From Brevibacterium zhoupengii (GTDB lineage Bacteria > Actinomycetota > Actinomycetes > Actinomycetales > Brevibacteriaceae), in assembly GCF_021117425.1 (NCBI RefSeq), contig NZ_CP088298.1, positions 744,001 through 808,000 on the forward strand: a DNA stretch of 64,000 nucleotides. Direction: 5' to 3'. Below the pieces are notes generated by a model. That model saw only the letters and a program-made list of their open reading frames with translations. It had not been told where the DNA came from and did no database searches. This document shows, piece after piece, positions 24,314-33,228 of the stretch (the first letter of the stretch is position 1; each line of letters opens with the position of its first letter). Made by a program: the position numbers and the translations under genes.

Positions 24314-25207
24314 TCAGTCCGTATCGAATCCGAAGCTGACGCCGGTGAGCCGCTCGGAGACCTCCCACAGTCGGCGGGAGGTGGTGAGATCGCTGGCTTT
24401 GGCTGATCGCCCCACCAAAGTGGGGGAGCCGCGCAACTCCCCGCGACCATCCGGACCGATGTAGCTGGCACCAGGGAGGTCGTGGGTCGCAGCGAACAAT
24501 GTGGGCAAGGCCCCGTGTTCGCTGGTTTGGGCGAAGAGCCGTCCGGCGAGATTGGCTGCGGCGACGAGCGCCTTGTGCTGGCCTTGAGTGCCCAGACTCG
24601 TCGCCGAGTAGCCGGGATGTGAGGCCAAAGAACGAACACTCGAATCGGCCCCGCGCAGGCGACGCTGGAGTTCGAGGACGAACAGCAGATTGGCCAGCTT
24701 GGATTGGCCATATGCCTCTGCAAATCCGTATCTGCGTTTGTTCAAGGTCAAGTCGTCGAAATGGATCTCACCTGCTTTGTGCGCACCGGATGCCACGGTC
24801 ACCACCCGATCGGTGACGTGCGGCAGGAGGAGATTGGTCAGTGCGAAATGGCCCAGATGGTTGGTGCCGAACTGGAGGTCGAAACCATCCTTGGTCTGAG
24901 CGCCTCGGTGCCCGGCGACTCCTGCATTGTTGATCAGAATATCGAGTCGGTCGTTCCACGACTGCGCGAACGATCTGATCGAGGACAGATCGGCGAGATC
25001 GAGTTCTCTGACCTCGGTGCTTCCGCCCATGGCGCAAGCCGCATTCTGGCCACGTTGCGTGTCACGGACTGCCAGAACGACGTGGGCTCCTGCGTGTGAG
25101 AACGCGGTTGCGGTGGCGGCTCCGACACCGCTGGTGGCCCCGGTCACGACCACCGTGCGGCCATCCATTGCGGGCATGTCAGCTGCTGTCCACCGATACT
25201 TCACCAT
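24314..25207 (-). CDS. SDR-family oxidoreductase (retinol/protochlorophyllide reductase-like)
   Basis: 297 residues: TGATSGVGAATATAF cofactor site, INNAGVAGHRG, FGTNHLGHFALTNLLLPHV, VASGAHKAGEI with the catalytic Ser region, and YGQSKLANLLFVLEL with Tyr and Lys. The opening KYRWTAADMPAMDGRTVVVTG is the usual start of this actinobacterial subgroup. Its first 29 bases overlap the end of the DUF4166 gene, so the two are co-translated and may modify the same substrate, with an Lrp regulator as first gene. Confidence 0.85.
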   Translation of the reverse strand: MVKYRWTAADMPAMDGRTVVVTGATSGVGAATATAFSHAGAHVVLAVRDTQRGQNAACAMGGSTEVRELDLADLSSIRSFAQSWNDRLDILINNAGVAGHRGAQTKDGFDLQFGTNHLGHFALTNLLLPHVTDRVVTVASGAHKAGEIHFDDLTLNKRRYGFAEAYGQSKLANLLFVLELQRRLRGADSSVRSLASHPGYSATSLGTQGQHKALVAAANLAGRLFAQTSEHGALPTLFAATHDLPGASYIGPDGRGELRGSPTLVGRSAKASDLTTSRRLWEVSERLTGVSFGFDTD

Positions 25208-25883
25208 CACCCGAGGCTACGCAGTGGACTTCGCACGAACAAGGCCGGGCCGGGCGTCTCCGCTTTCTCGGCTCCTGTTCAATTCGATAGGTGAACGACC
25301 CGTTGTACTCATACACCCGCCCTAGGACGGGGACGTCGACGGTGAGTCGTACGTACTGACGAGCCACCTCGGCGACATAGCGCTCACTCAAAGCGATCGC
25401 CGGACGAATCACCTTCGGAACAGGAAGACGAACCGACCCCAACCGCACGGTGACGCCACGACTGCTCAGGCTCAAGCCACCATCATCCGCAGCGACAGCG
25501 AAGGCAGCTTCGACCAGGGCTGGTCGGCCCAGCACATCGACGACGCGACCGGACTCGGACAGGGACACCGCGTCGACCATCGTCCAGGTACCCGACTCCA
25601 GCTTCAGGGTGCGGGCTGCGGTCTGCTGGCTGTCGACGGTGCGGTTCTCGATCCGAAACGGGACCTTGTGATGCATTCCGGGCACGATCACATGACGGCG
25701 CGCCAACCACGCAAGCACTGGTCGCATCCACCAACGCTTGGTGCCGAAGCGTTCGAAGGTGCCTTCACCGATCCCGACCGAGCCCGCGGGAATCGCTGCG
25801 AAGTAGCGTTGCAGCACCGGATGCAGTTCAGACAATTGGGAGCCGAGGGCTCGCTCGTACGGCGATCTCGTCTCAGGCTCCAT
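25179..25883 (-). CDS. DUF4166 domain protein
   Basis: 234 residues with the DUF4166 pattern: ELHPVLQRYFAAIPAGSVGIGEGTFERFGTKRWW near the start, VPFRIENRTVDSQQTAARTL, a strand-rich middle and VYEYNGSFTYRIE near the end. No catalytic motif is known. The ATG at 25883 is the first in the conserved part; the upstream open frame overlaps the Lrp gene. It is the middle gene of the minus-strand run Lrp, DUF4166, SDR. DUF4166 is often fused or linked to SDR-type proteins, in agreement with the overlap here. Confidence 0.7.
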   Translation of the reverse strand: MEPETRSPYERALGSQLSELHPVLQRYFAAIPAGSVGIGEGTFERFGTKRWWMRPVLAWLARRHVIVPGMHHKVPFRIENRTVDSQQTAARTLKLESGTWTMVDAVSLSESGRVVDVLGRPALVEAAFAVAADDGGLSLSSRGVTVRLGSVRLPVPKVIRPAIALSERYVAEVARQYVRLTVDVPVLGRVYEYNGSFTYRIEQEPRKRRRPARPCSCEVHCVASGDGEVSVDSS

Positions 25884-25935
25884 GCCCGCGAGTATATGCG
25901 TCGCGCAGGGCTGGGCGGGTCGGGGAGTTTGAGGT

Positions 25936-26943
25936 TCACAGTCCCGAGAGTGCGATGTAGCGGTCCGTGAACCGACCGGCATCGTTGAGGACGTGTCCCA
26001 CGCGTTTGGGGGTGCGCAGGATGACCTGGCGGCGCAGTTTGATTCCGGCCTGGGCCAGCGATGTGATCCTCTCCTCGAACACGTGCATGACGCCCAAGTT
26101 GCGCAGCCACACGTCGAAGGCCAGGTTGGCCGGCCCTGCAGAGGTGCCGACGTAGCGGATCTCCGGATGCGCGGACAGTGCTGTGGCAACCGTGCTCAGC
26201 TGGCGCGGTGGAATGTCGGCGAAGTACCAGACGTGGACCGGCCATTCGCTCCACGCACTGGTCACATCTGCGCGCGGCAGGAACTCCTTGGTGTGCAAGA
26301 GCCGAGCGATCGCATCATGGACTTTCTGCTCGCTGACACCGAGTTCACGCGCCAGGGCAGCAGCGGGTTTGCGGGCGTCCTCGCCCAACCTGGCCATCAA
26401 CTCACTGCGAAACTGCGGGTCAAGGGTTCGTGCGGCCCTGGCCCGCGGGGGACGTGGGGCCGGCAGCAAGGCGACCTCCTCGGCGTCTAAGGCTCTGAGG
26501 TTCCAGTTGTCGCCCGTCTTCAGAGTCGAGGTGGCAATGTGTGTCTGCACCTCTCGGATGCCCGGCAGGCTCGGCAAAGTGTCGAGCAGAACGGTCGCGA
26601 GCGACTCATCGTCGGGCGCGATCAACGTGGCGATCAGGCAGGTGCCCGAGGACGTCACGTCCAAGGTCATCGCCATCGGAAGCTCCACCAAGGTCTCCGT
26701 GACCGCGGCCAGCGATCCGGGCTCGCAGTCGATTTCGACGAAGGCAAGATTGCGGCTGATGTTGAAGCCAGAAGGGTGACCGATGACCTTGACCACCCCG
26801 GCAGCACGGAGGCGCTCATAACGCCGAGCCAGGACGACAGGACTCTGCGCCAGGACCCGTGAAAGCTCACTCCAGGTGGCTCTGGGAGCAAGCTGGAGTG
26901 CGTGAATCAGCCGGGCATCGCTGTCTGACATCAGAGAATCCAT
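25936..26943 (-). CDS. Lrp/AsnC-family regulator with two tandem units
   Basis: 335 residues, about twice a normal Lrp protein. The first unit has the helix-turn-helix SDARLIHALQLAPRATWSELSRVL and an effector-domain strand; the second has LGEDARKPAAALARELGVSEQKVHDAI followed by VHVWYFADIPPRQLSTVATAL and another RAM-like domain. Such double Lrp proteins are common in actinobacteria. ATG codons lie at 26943 and 26931; no clear ribosome site. It is divergent from the DUF5058/M20 operon (start 27070), so it may control amino-acid-derivative use there as well as its own DUF4166-SDR operon. Confidence 0.8.
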   Translation of the reverse strand: MDSLMSDSDARLIHALQLAPRATWSELSRVLAQSPVVLARRYERLRAAGVVKVIGHPSGFNISRNLAFVEIDCEPGSLAAVTETLVELPMAMTLDVTSSGTCLIATLIAPDDESLATVLLDTLPSLPGIREVQTHIATSTLKTGDNWNLRALDAEEVALLPAPRPPRARAARTLDPQFRSELMARLGEDARKPAAALARELGVSEQKVHDAIARLLHTKEFLPRADVTSAWSEWPVHVWYFADIPPRQLSTVATALSAHPEIRYVGTSAGPANLAFDVWLRNLGVMHVFEERITSLAQAGIKLRRQVILRTPKRVGHVLNDAGRFTDRYIALSGL

Positions 26944-27069
26944 CACAATATGCTCAATTCTCACAGATTTTCCACGATCTAGCGTTCGGAGCACACTGCG
27001 TGACTAGCATCACTTGGCAGATCGTTTGACCCAACGACGGGAAACGACGCGACGCGAAAGGCACAACAT

Positions 27070-27798
27070 ATGGAGAAGACCACGTCGACTCTGGCTCAGA
27101 CGGTTAGCCATCCGCTGCTGTGGATCGGTGCGATCGCCGTCCTCGTCATCATCGCCGTCCAAAGCGTGATCTACCTGCGGGCAGCGAAGTCTGCCGCGGT
27201 CAAGGTGGGCATGAGCGGGACCGAGGTGAACACAGCCTTCAGGGCCTGAGGGATCTCCGCAATCGGACCTTCGGTCGCCGTGTGCCTGGTGGCACTCGCC
27301 CTGCTTCCGCTCTTCGGCACACCCAGCACGATCACCCGCCTGGGACTCATCGGCAGCGCTGCCTACGAGACCATCGCAGCCAACCTCGCCCTCGGCGTCA
27401 TGGGCACTGGACTCGGCGAACCCAACGTCGACGGCAACATGCTCGTGACCATGCTGTTGGCCCTGGCAATCGGCGGCAGCGGCTGGATGGTCGTCACCCT
27501 CATCATGACCCCGATCATGAAACGCGGCATGGGCGAGGGGACAACGACGAAGACCGCACGCAAACGCTCCGCCCGTTGGGCGCTCCTGCCCACCGCGGCA
27601 CTCCTGGGTGCCTTCTTCACTCTGGGACTGAAGGAGTTCGCGGCCAGCTCAGATGCCGCGATCGTCTTCGTCACCTCGGCGGGCGTGATGCTCTTGCTCA
27701 CGCTGGGCGCGCAGTGGCTGAACAAACCCATGCTGCGCGAGTTCGCACTCGGTGCGGCCATGATCGTCGCCATCGCCGTCGGCTACTTCATCTCATGA
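27070..27798 (+). pseudogene. DUF5058 membrane protein gene interrupted by in-frame TGA
   Basis: The ATG at 27070 (with AAAGG upstream) opens a frame coding for one membrane helix and KVGMSGTEVNTAFRA, then TGA at 27247-27249, then in the same frame GISAIGPSVAVCLVALALLPLFG and four more helices to 27798. The parts together (about 242 codons) match a full DUF5058 protein, where the stop position is usually Gly in an AFR-x-G-x-ISAIGPS motif. GGA to TGA is one change. GTG at 27280 could restart the second part, but without a good site. Likely a nonsense mutation. The gene leads a cluster with another membrane protein and an M20 amidohydrolase. Confidence 0.75.
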
Positions 27799-27815
27799 GA
27801 CCCAGGGAGAACACC

Positions 27816-28628
27816 ATGAACGCAAGTACCAACACCATCACAAATCCCATGGCCGGCTTCGATAAGACGACATCCAAGTGGGGGCCGATCACCATGCTCG
27901 CCGGCATGATCGCCATGCTCTCTGGCCCGATCATGCTCGTCGCGTTCGGAGGCTACTCCATCGAACCGATGACCCTGGTCACCTGTGTCGTGGCGATCGC
28001 TGCCGTGATGGGCGTCATCTGGGTCATCGAACCGATCTCGTACTTCCCGATCCTGGGTCCCGGCGCGATGTATCAGGCCTTCCTCATCGGCAACATCTCT
28101 ACGAAACTTCTCCCCGCAGCTGTCACCGCGCAGGAGAGCATCAAGGCCAAACCGGGCACGCCCCAGGCACAGATCGCAGCGACCCTGGCCATCTGCTCGG
28201 CCGCTCTCATCCACGTCATCGGACTCATGCTCATCGTCGGCATCTTCGGCCAGTGGCTGCTCACCGTCATCCCCGCCGGTGTGCTCGGTGCCGTGACCAC
28301 CTTCGTGGTTCCCGCTGTCCTCGGGGCCTTCGTGATGCAGAACGTGATCGGCAACCGCAAACAGCCCAAGCTCATCGTCATCGCCCTCATCGTCGGCATC
28401 GTCGTCATCTACGGGCTGGCCCCGCTGGCACCGGCCCTGGCCAACGCCGCTCCGTTCCTCGGCGTCGTCCTCACCGCCGTCATCGCGATGCTGATGGTCA
28501 AGCCCGCACCCAAGACGGAGGCGGGCGAGGCGACCGACTCGGCCGACGCAGCCGACTCGGCCGACGCCGCCGATTCGGGTGCGCAGTCGGTGGCGAGTCC
28601 GCGGGCTGAGGCGGTCAAGCAGGACTGA
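27816..28628 (+). CDS. Multi-pass membrane protein, transporter-like
   Basis: 270 residues with about six hydrophobic segments, among them MLAGMIAMLSGPIMLVAFGG, LVTCVVAIAAVMGVIWVI, ILGPGAMYQAFLIGNI and VIPAGVLGAVTTFVVPAVLG, and a long acidic, alanine-rich tail containing DSADAA repeats. I do not recognise a named family. Position between a DUF5058 membrane protein and an M20 amidohydrolase suggests the two membrane proteins form a permease for the hydrolase substrate. CAGGGAGA precedes the ATG. Likely still intact although its presumed partner is broken. Confidence 0.65.
   Translation: MNASTNTITNPMAGFDKTTSKWGPITMLAGMIAMLSGPIMLVAFGGYSIEPMTLVTCVVAIAAVMGVIWVIEPISYFPILGPGAMYQAFLIGNISTKLLPAAVTAQESIKAKPGTPQAQIAATLAICSAALIHVIGLMLIVGIFGQWLLTVIPAGVLGAVTTFVVPAVLGAFVMQNVIGNRKQPKLIVIALIVGIVVIYGLAPLAPALANAAPFLGVVLTAVIAMLMVKPAPKTEAGEATDSADAADSADAADSGAQSVASPRAEAVKQD
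28537..28578 (+). repeat. 18-bp tandem repeat inside membrane-protein gene
   Basis: Units 28537-28554 and 28555-28572 differ at one base and a partial third follows. In the reading frame they encode DSADAA twice, in the cytoplasmic tail of the protein at 27816. Period divisible by three, so copy changes would keep the frame. Confidence 0.7.
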
Positions 28629-28686
28629 CATCGATCGGGCCAGACTGAAGCCAACGCCACCACCCCACCCCGCGAAAGGCGCCACC

Positions 28687-30177
28687 ATGACCGCAGACCC
28701 CACCACACCTCCGCCTCGATCACTGGAGACGGAACACCTGAACGCCCTCGTCGAGAGGGCCGATGCCGCAGCACCTGAATTCACCGCAATGGCGGATGCG
28801 ATCTGGGACGATCCCGAGATGCGCTGGGAGGAGTACCGCGCTCAGGACAGGCACCAGGCCGCTGCCCGGGCACACGGATTCACCATCACCGAGGCGGTCG
28901 GAGGCATCCCGACCGCGTTCAGTGCCCATCGCGGCACCTCGGGACCGATCATCGCCTTCCTCGGCGAATACGATGCCCTGGCCGACATCAGTCAGGAGGC
29001 CGGCAACCCTCAGCGCACCCGGGATCCGGCGAACACCTCGGGTGATGGGCACGGCTGCCATCACCATCTGCTCGGCTCCGGTGCGCTGATGGCCGCGGTC
29101 ATCACGGCCGAGTACTTTGAGGCCGCCGGCATTGACGCCCAGGTCCGCTACTACGGCTGCCCGGCCGAAGAGGCCGCCGCTGGCAAGACCTTCATGGTTC
29201 AGTCCGGTGCCTTCGATGACGTCGACGCCGCCGTCACCTGGCACCCGTTCCCGACGACCACCGCCAGGCAGCACCTGACACTGTCGTACTCACAGGTCTA
29301 CTTCCACTTCACCGGCATTGCCGCGCACGCAGGCGCCATGCCGCACCTGGGCCGCTCCGCCCTCGACGCCGTCGAACTGCTCAATGTGGGAACGAACTTC
29401 CTGCGCGAGCACATGCCCGACAGCGCTCGCGTCCATTACGCGATCACCGATGCCGGCGGCAGGTCCGCCAACGTCGTCCAAGCCCACGCCAGCGTCTACT
29501 ACGTCGTCCGCGCCGAGGACACCCGGCAGATGCAGGAACTCTACGAACGCGTGGTCAAGATCGCCCGCGGCGCTGAGCTGATGACCGAGACAGAACTGGA
29601 GATCGAGTTCGACGGTGCCTGCGCCGAGGTGCTGCCCAACGACGCACTCGAGCAGGCACTCAACGGTGTGCTGACCCAGCTGGGCCCGGTGCCCTTCGAC
29701 GCCGCAGATCAGGCCGCGGCCGCCGGGTTCGCCGTGGGCCTGAATGATCGTGCCATCGCCGAGTCGAAGCGCAAGGTCGGCTGGGACGTTGGAGACCAGC
29801 GTGCCCTCCACGACGACATCGCCCCGTTCCATCCGGACATGCCACGTAACCAGGGAACCGGATCCACCGACGTCGGCGATGTGAGTTGGGTGGTGCCCAC
29901 GGTCCAGATCAGCTCGTCCACGGCAGCCTTGGGTACTCCGTTCCACGCCTGGCAGACGGTGGCTCAGGGTAAGCTGCCGTCCGCGCACAAGGGCATGATC
30001 CACGCAGCGAAGTCCATGGCGGCCACCGCGACGGCGATCGCGACCGATCCTCAACTCTTGGCCGAGGCCCAACGTGAGCATGGTCAGATCATGGCGAAGA
30101 CTCCGTACCTGCCGCCGATCCCTGAAGGCGTCGTGGCGCCGCCGCTGCGTAAGGACGGTCGCTCGGCCGGGCAGTAG
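28687..30177 (+). CDS. M20-family amidohydrolase/metallopeptidase (AbgB-like)
   Basis: 496 residues. Metal-binding motifs of the M20D group are present: FLGEYDALAD, GHGCHHHLLGSGALMAAV, and YYGCPAEEAAAGKTFMV with the catalytic Glu; then VDAAVTWHPF and the dimerisation segment FTGIAAHAGAMPHLGRSALDAVELLN. It resembles AbgB and other aminoacylase-like hydrolases of N-acyl or p-aminobenzoyl amino acids. The ATG at 28687 follows AAAGG. Transcribed with the two upstream membrane proteins, and probably under the divergent double Lrp regulator. Convergent with the GntR gene ending at 30210. Confidence 0.87.
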   Translation: MTADPTTPPPRSLETEHLNALVERADAAAPEFTAMADAIWDDPEMRWEEYRAQDRHQAAARAHGFTITEAVGGIPTAFSAHRGTSGPIIAFLGEYDALADISQEAGNPQRTRDPANTSGDGHGCHHHLLGSGALMAAVITAEYFEAAGIDAQVRYYGCPAEEAAAGKTFMVQSGAFDDVDAAVTWHPFPTTTARQHLTLSYSQVYFHFTGIAAHAGAMPHLGRSALDAVELLNVGTNFLREHMPDSARVHYAITDAGGRSANVVQAHASVYYVVRAEDTRQMQELYERVVKIARGAELMTETELEIEFDGACAEVLPNDALEQALNGVLTQLGPVPFDAADQAAAAGFAVGLNDRAIAESKRKVGWDVGDQRALHDDIAPFHPDMPRNQGTGSTDVGDVSWVVPTVQISSSTAALGTPFHAWQTVAQGKLPSAHKGMIHAAKSMAATATAIATDPQLLAEAQREHGQIMAKTPYLPPIPEGVVAPPLRKDGRSAGQ

Positions 30178-30209
30178 GAGAGTCAGGCAGTAGAGGCAGC
30201 GCGCGGGGG

Positions 30210-30911
30210 CTATTCGGCGTCGTCCTGACCAGGCGTCTGATCGATCTGCATGGCCTTGAACCGGTTGAGTCCGCTGATGATGTGGGTTTTGCTCACCGCG
30301 GCGACCCATTCCTTGTCCTCTGCCCGGGCAGCAGAGATGAGCTCATCGTGATGGTTCATGCTCGATGACACATCATTGTCCGAGTATGAGGCGAACAGTT
30401 TCGCCACGACGATGGGAATCATGAGGTTGTACGTTGTCGCAATGAGGGACTGAGCTGCGCTGCTGCGGATGAAGATGGCGTGGAATTCGTTGTTCACCGA
30501 GGCGATGCGGTGCCGCGTTCTCGGATCCGAGCCGAGGCTCTTCATCTGTTCGGTCAGCTCGGACAGAGCCGCGAAGTCATCCTCGGTGAGCCGACCGACG
30601 CTTTCGGACATGACGTAGGGCTCTATGACCGCACGTGAGCGGTAGATCTGCTCGATCTCCTCGGCGTCATAGCTGCGCACGCGCGTCCCACGCCGCGGAA
30701 CAACCTCGACGACACCGACGCCCACCAGTTCGCGGAAGGCCTCACGAATGGGCGTCCTGCTCACGCCGAGGCGACCGGCAAGGTCGTTCTCGCGTATCCA
30801 CGATCCCGGCGGCAGGTCCCCAGAGACCACCAAGCCGAGGATGCGCGAGCTGACTTCGGTCCAATGCGAGTCGCCGAACTGGGGCGGTGCGGCGTCAATG
30901 TCTACAGGCAT
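30210..30911 (-). CDS. GntR-family regulator (FadR/FCD type)
   Basis: 233 residues: winged helix with ENDLAGRLGVSRTPIREAFRELVGVGVVEVVPRRGTRV, then an all-helical FCD ligand domain with the Asp/His pattern (YRSRAVIEPYVM, NNEFHAIFIRSS, HHDELISAARAED). It starts 6 bases after the lyase stop, so it is the third gene of the CoA-transferase-lyase operon. Candidate operators are the GTATGC elements at 33099-33188, in front of the CoA-transferase and the divergent transporter. The inducer is probably the organic acid imported by that transporter. Confidence 0.87.
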   Translation of the reverse strand: MPVDIDAAPPQFGDSHWTEVSSRILGLVVSGDLPPGSWIRENDLAGRLGVSRTPIREAFRELVGVGVVEVVPRRGTRVRSYDAEEIEQIYRSRAVIEPYVMSESVGRLTEDDFAALSELTEQMKSLGSDPRTRHRIASVNNEFHAIFIRSSAAQSLIATTYNLMIPIVVAKLFASYSDNDVSSSMNHHDELISAARAEDKEWVAAVSKTHIISGLNRFKAMQIDQTPGQDDAE

Positions 30912-30917
30912 CGGACA

Positions 30918-31853
30918 CTAGTCCCACGACGCGTTGGCGAGTTCCTCACGGGTACCACCTCGGCTGACGAACGAGCTGACTGGGAACTTCGTCTCTTCGA
31001 TGAGACCTTCAGATATATGTCTGACACGGTTCAAGTCTATGCCGGTGGAGATGCCCATTCCATCAAGCAAGTGGATGAGATCCTCGGTCGCCATGTTGCC
31101 GAGGACACTCGGGTCGCCGGGGAACCACATGTCTCCACCCAGCCCGGCGACTGAGGATTCGAGCCAGTCGGCACCGGCGGACAGGGCCGCCAGTGCATTC
31201 GCTGGGGCGAAGCCGTTGCGGTTGTGCAGATGCGCTCCGACTTCCAGGTCCGGGAATTCGTGTTTCGTCTCGCTGATGCCGGAGAAGAGTTCCAACGGAG
31301 TCTCCTCACCGGTCGTCGTGGCGAGGTAGACGCCGTCGGCGCCGACCTCGAGTGCCTTGCGGACGACCTTGTCGCGCGCCGCCTTCGACACCGGTCCGTA
31401 GCAGGGGGAGAAGAAGGCGCAGGCGACAGCGACGATGAGTCGTTGGCCGGCCCCTCGTGAGACCTCTCTGATCTCATCCAGTTGGTCCAGCAGACCGTCC
31501 GTCGTCGTTCCCTGGTTCTTCAGCGCCATGCCGTCCTCTGCCGGAACGACGAACGTCAGCTCGTCGAGCTCGCACTTCGCGGCTCGAAGTGCGCCCCTGG
31601 CGTTGGGGACGAGAGCGCGGAAGCGCACATCGGGTGGGCGGGGGATTCCGGCCAGGACCGCCTCGGCGTCGGCCAATTGCGGCAGAACCTTCGGGTGAGC
31701 GAAGGACGCGACTTCGATCTCCTTGAACCCGGCGGCGATCATCTCGGAGACGATGGCGATCTTACGATCGGTGGACAACGGCGTATCGATGGCTTGGAGA
31801 CCATCTCTGAGCCCCACCTCGACGATGCGAGCACGTTCTGGCAGATTCCACAT
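30918..31853 (-). CDS. HMG-CoA lyase-like aldolase (HMGL/DRE-TIM barrel)
   Basis: 311 residues. DRE-TIM features: VGLRDGLQ with Arg16 and Asp17, FTFVVPAEDG, and HLHNRNGFAPANAL with metal-binding His208 and His210. In true HMG-CoA lyases the flexible loop reads GLGGCP with a catalytic Cys; here it is GLGGDMWFPG, so Asp241 takes the Cys position, with GNMATEDLIHLL conserved after it. A 3-hydroxyacyl-CoA type substrate is likely but HMG-CoA itself is doubtful. Its start shares one base with the stop of the CoA-transferase gene, so the activated acid is probably handed on to this enzyme. Confidence 0.8.
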   Translation of the reverse strand: MWNLPERARIVEVGLRDGLQAIDTPLSTDRKIAIVSEMIAAGFKEIEVASFAHPKVLPQLADAEAVLAGIPRPPDVRFRALVPNARGALRAAKCELDELTFVVPAEDGMALKNQGTTTDGLLDQLDEIREVSRGAGQRLIVAVACAFFSPCYGPVSKAARDKVVRKALEVGADGVYLATTTGEETPLELFSGISETKHEFPDLEVGAHLHNRNGFAPANALAALSAGADWLESSVAGLGGDMWFPGDPSVLGNMATEDLIHLLDGMGISTGIDLNRVRHISEGLIEETKFPVSSFVSRGGTREELANASWD

Positions 31854-33073
31854 CAGCGGATCACTCCCTTGTCCCTCATATCTGTGAGTGCATCGTGGTC
31901 ATAGCCGACCTCTGTGAGCACATCCTCGGTGTCCTGGCCGAGATCGGGCCCGACCCATCGCACAGCGGTGTCGGTGCGGCTGAGCCTGGGGAAGGCGTTC
32001 TGCATCGTGACCGACCCATAGTCCTTGCTTTCGACTTCGACAACGGACCTGCGGGCCTTGTACTGCGGATCGCTGAGCATGTCCTCGACCCGGAAGATCT
32101 TCCCGACCGGCACGGAGTGCTCGTTGAGGAGTTCGACCAGGTCATCGGCTTTGAACTGCAAGGAGAATTCGGCGACCAGTTCGTCGAGTTCGGCCTGGCG
32201 CTCGCCTCGAGCCGTATGGGTGGAGTACTCAGGATCGTCAGCGAGTTTGGGATTGCCCATGGCCGCGGCCAGGCGTGCGAAGACGGTGTCCTGATTGGCG
32301 GCGATGATGAGCCATTGCCCATCGGCGGTGGGGTAGACGTTGCTGGGGGCAATCTTGGGCAGGGTCGAACCGCTGCGTTCTCGTTGGATTCCGTCGTCTG
32401 CCCATTCGGGGACCATGGACTCCATCATTGCCAGGACGGATTCGTAGATCGCGGAGTCCACAACCTGGCCGAGGCCGCTGTTGTGCCTTTCCTGGAGTGC
32501 GGCGAGAACACCGATGGTTCCGAACAGGGCCGCCAGGGAATCACCGATCGACACCCCGACTCGTGATGGGGGAGTGGACGGGTCGCCGACGACGTAACGC
32601 AGACCGCCCATGGCCTCGCCGATGGAGCCGTAGCCGGCCTGCTTGGCATAGGGGCCCGACTGGCCGAACCCGGAGACGCGCAGCATGATGAGCCCGGGGT
32701 TGTTCTTCTGGAGCTCCTCGTGGCTCAGACCCCATTTCTCGAGCGAGCCCGGGCGGAAGTTCTCGACGACGATGTCGGCAGACTCGGCCAATGCTCGTGC
32801 AGCTTCCTGACCCTCCGGGGTGCGCAGGTTGAGGGTCACGGATTTCTTGTTGCGGGCCAGGACAGACCACCACAGTGATGAGCCCTTGACGGTGGCCTGA
32901 CCCCATTGGCGCATCGGATCACCGTTCTTGGGGTCCTCGATCTTGATCACCTCGGCACCGAGGTCGCCCAGCAGCTGTCCGCAGAACGGTCCGGCGATGA
33001 GCTGTCCCATCTCAAGGACTCGGATTCCCCTCAGCGGTCCTGTGCCTGAGGCGCGCGATGTCTCTTCGTTCAC
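31853..33073 (-). CDS. CaiB/BaiF (family III) CoA-transferase
   Basis: 406 residues from a GTG with AAAGGAG 5 bases upstream; a longer frame reaches 33106 without a site. Opens with GIRVLEMGQLIAGPFCGQLLGDLGAEVIKIEDP, then RNKKSVTLNLRTPEGQEAARAL and VENFRPGSLEKWGL, all standard. GYGSIGEAMGGLRYVVG stands where many family members have the Asp that forms the acyl anhydride, so the exact mechanism is uncertain. It should move CoA from a donor such as succinyl-CoA to the acid imported by the divergent 2-hydroxycarboxylate transporter. First gene of the operon with the lyase and GntR. Confidence 0.88.
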   Translation of the reverse strand: MNEETSRASGTGPLRGIRVLEMGQLIAGPFCGQLLGDLGAEVIKIEDPKNGDPMRQWGQATVKGSSLWWSVLARNKKSVTLNLRTPEGQEAARALAESADIVVENFRPGSLEKWGLSHEELQKNNPGLIMLRVSGFGQSGPYAKQAGYGSIGEAMGGLRYVVGDPSTPPSRVGVSIGDSLAALFGTIGVLAALQERHNSGLGQVVDSAIYESVLAMMESMVPEWADDGIQRERSGSTLPKIAPSNVYPTADGQWLIIAANQDTVFARLAAAMGNPKLADDPEYSTHTARGERQAELDELVAEFSLQFKADDLVELLNEHSVPVGKIFRVEDMLSDPQYKARRSVVEVESKDYGSVTMQNAFPRLSRTDTAVRWVGPDLGQDTEDVLTEVGYDHDALTDMRDKGVIR

Positions 33074-33098
33074 TGGTTCTCCTTTGAAACAACAAGTT

Positions 33099-33188
33099 GC
33101 ATACAATTATGCGAAATTCTGAGGTATGCTTTCAATCGTTCCCAGCAATGGAGCCGATTCTAGAAACACCATACACGGATCTGTATGC
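33099..33188. promoter_or_regulatory. GTATGC-type dyads in divergent control region
   Basis: GCATA-CAAT-TATGC (33099-33112) and ATACA-CGGATC-TGTAT (33171-33186) are inverted repeats. GTATGC occurs in one or other orientation at 33099-33104, 33124-33129 and 33183-33188. They flank the starts of the CoA-transferase (minus strand) and the transporter (plus strand), as expected for FadR-type GntR operators. Confidence 0.45.
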
Positions 33189-33228
33189 AATCAACGAAGT
33201 TTGTCTACCAGGTAGGACCGGAACAATC

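Noticed and set aside
27247-27249. Selenocysteine at the TGA of the DUF5058 gene
   Set aside because: The family residue appears to be Gly, not Cys, the protein is a transporter-like membrane protein, and no SECIS-like hairpin directly follows. A nonsense change is simpler.
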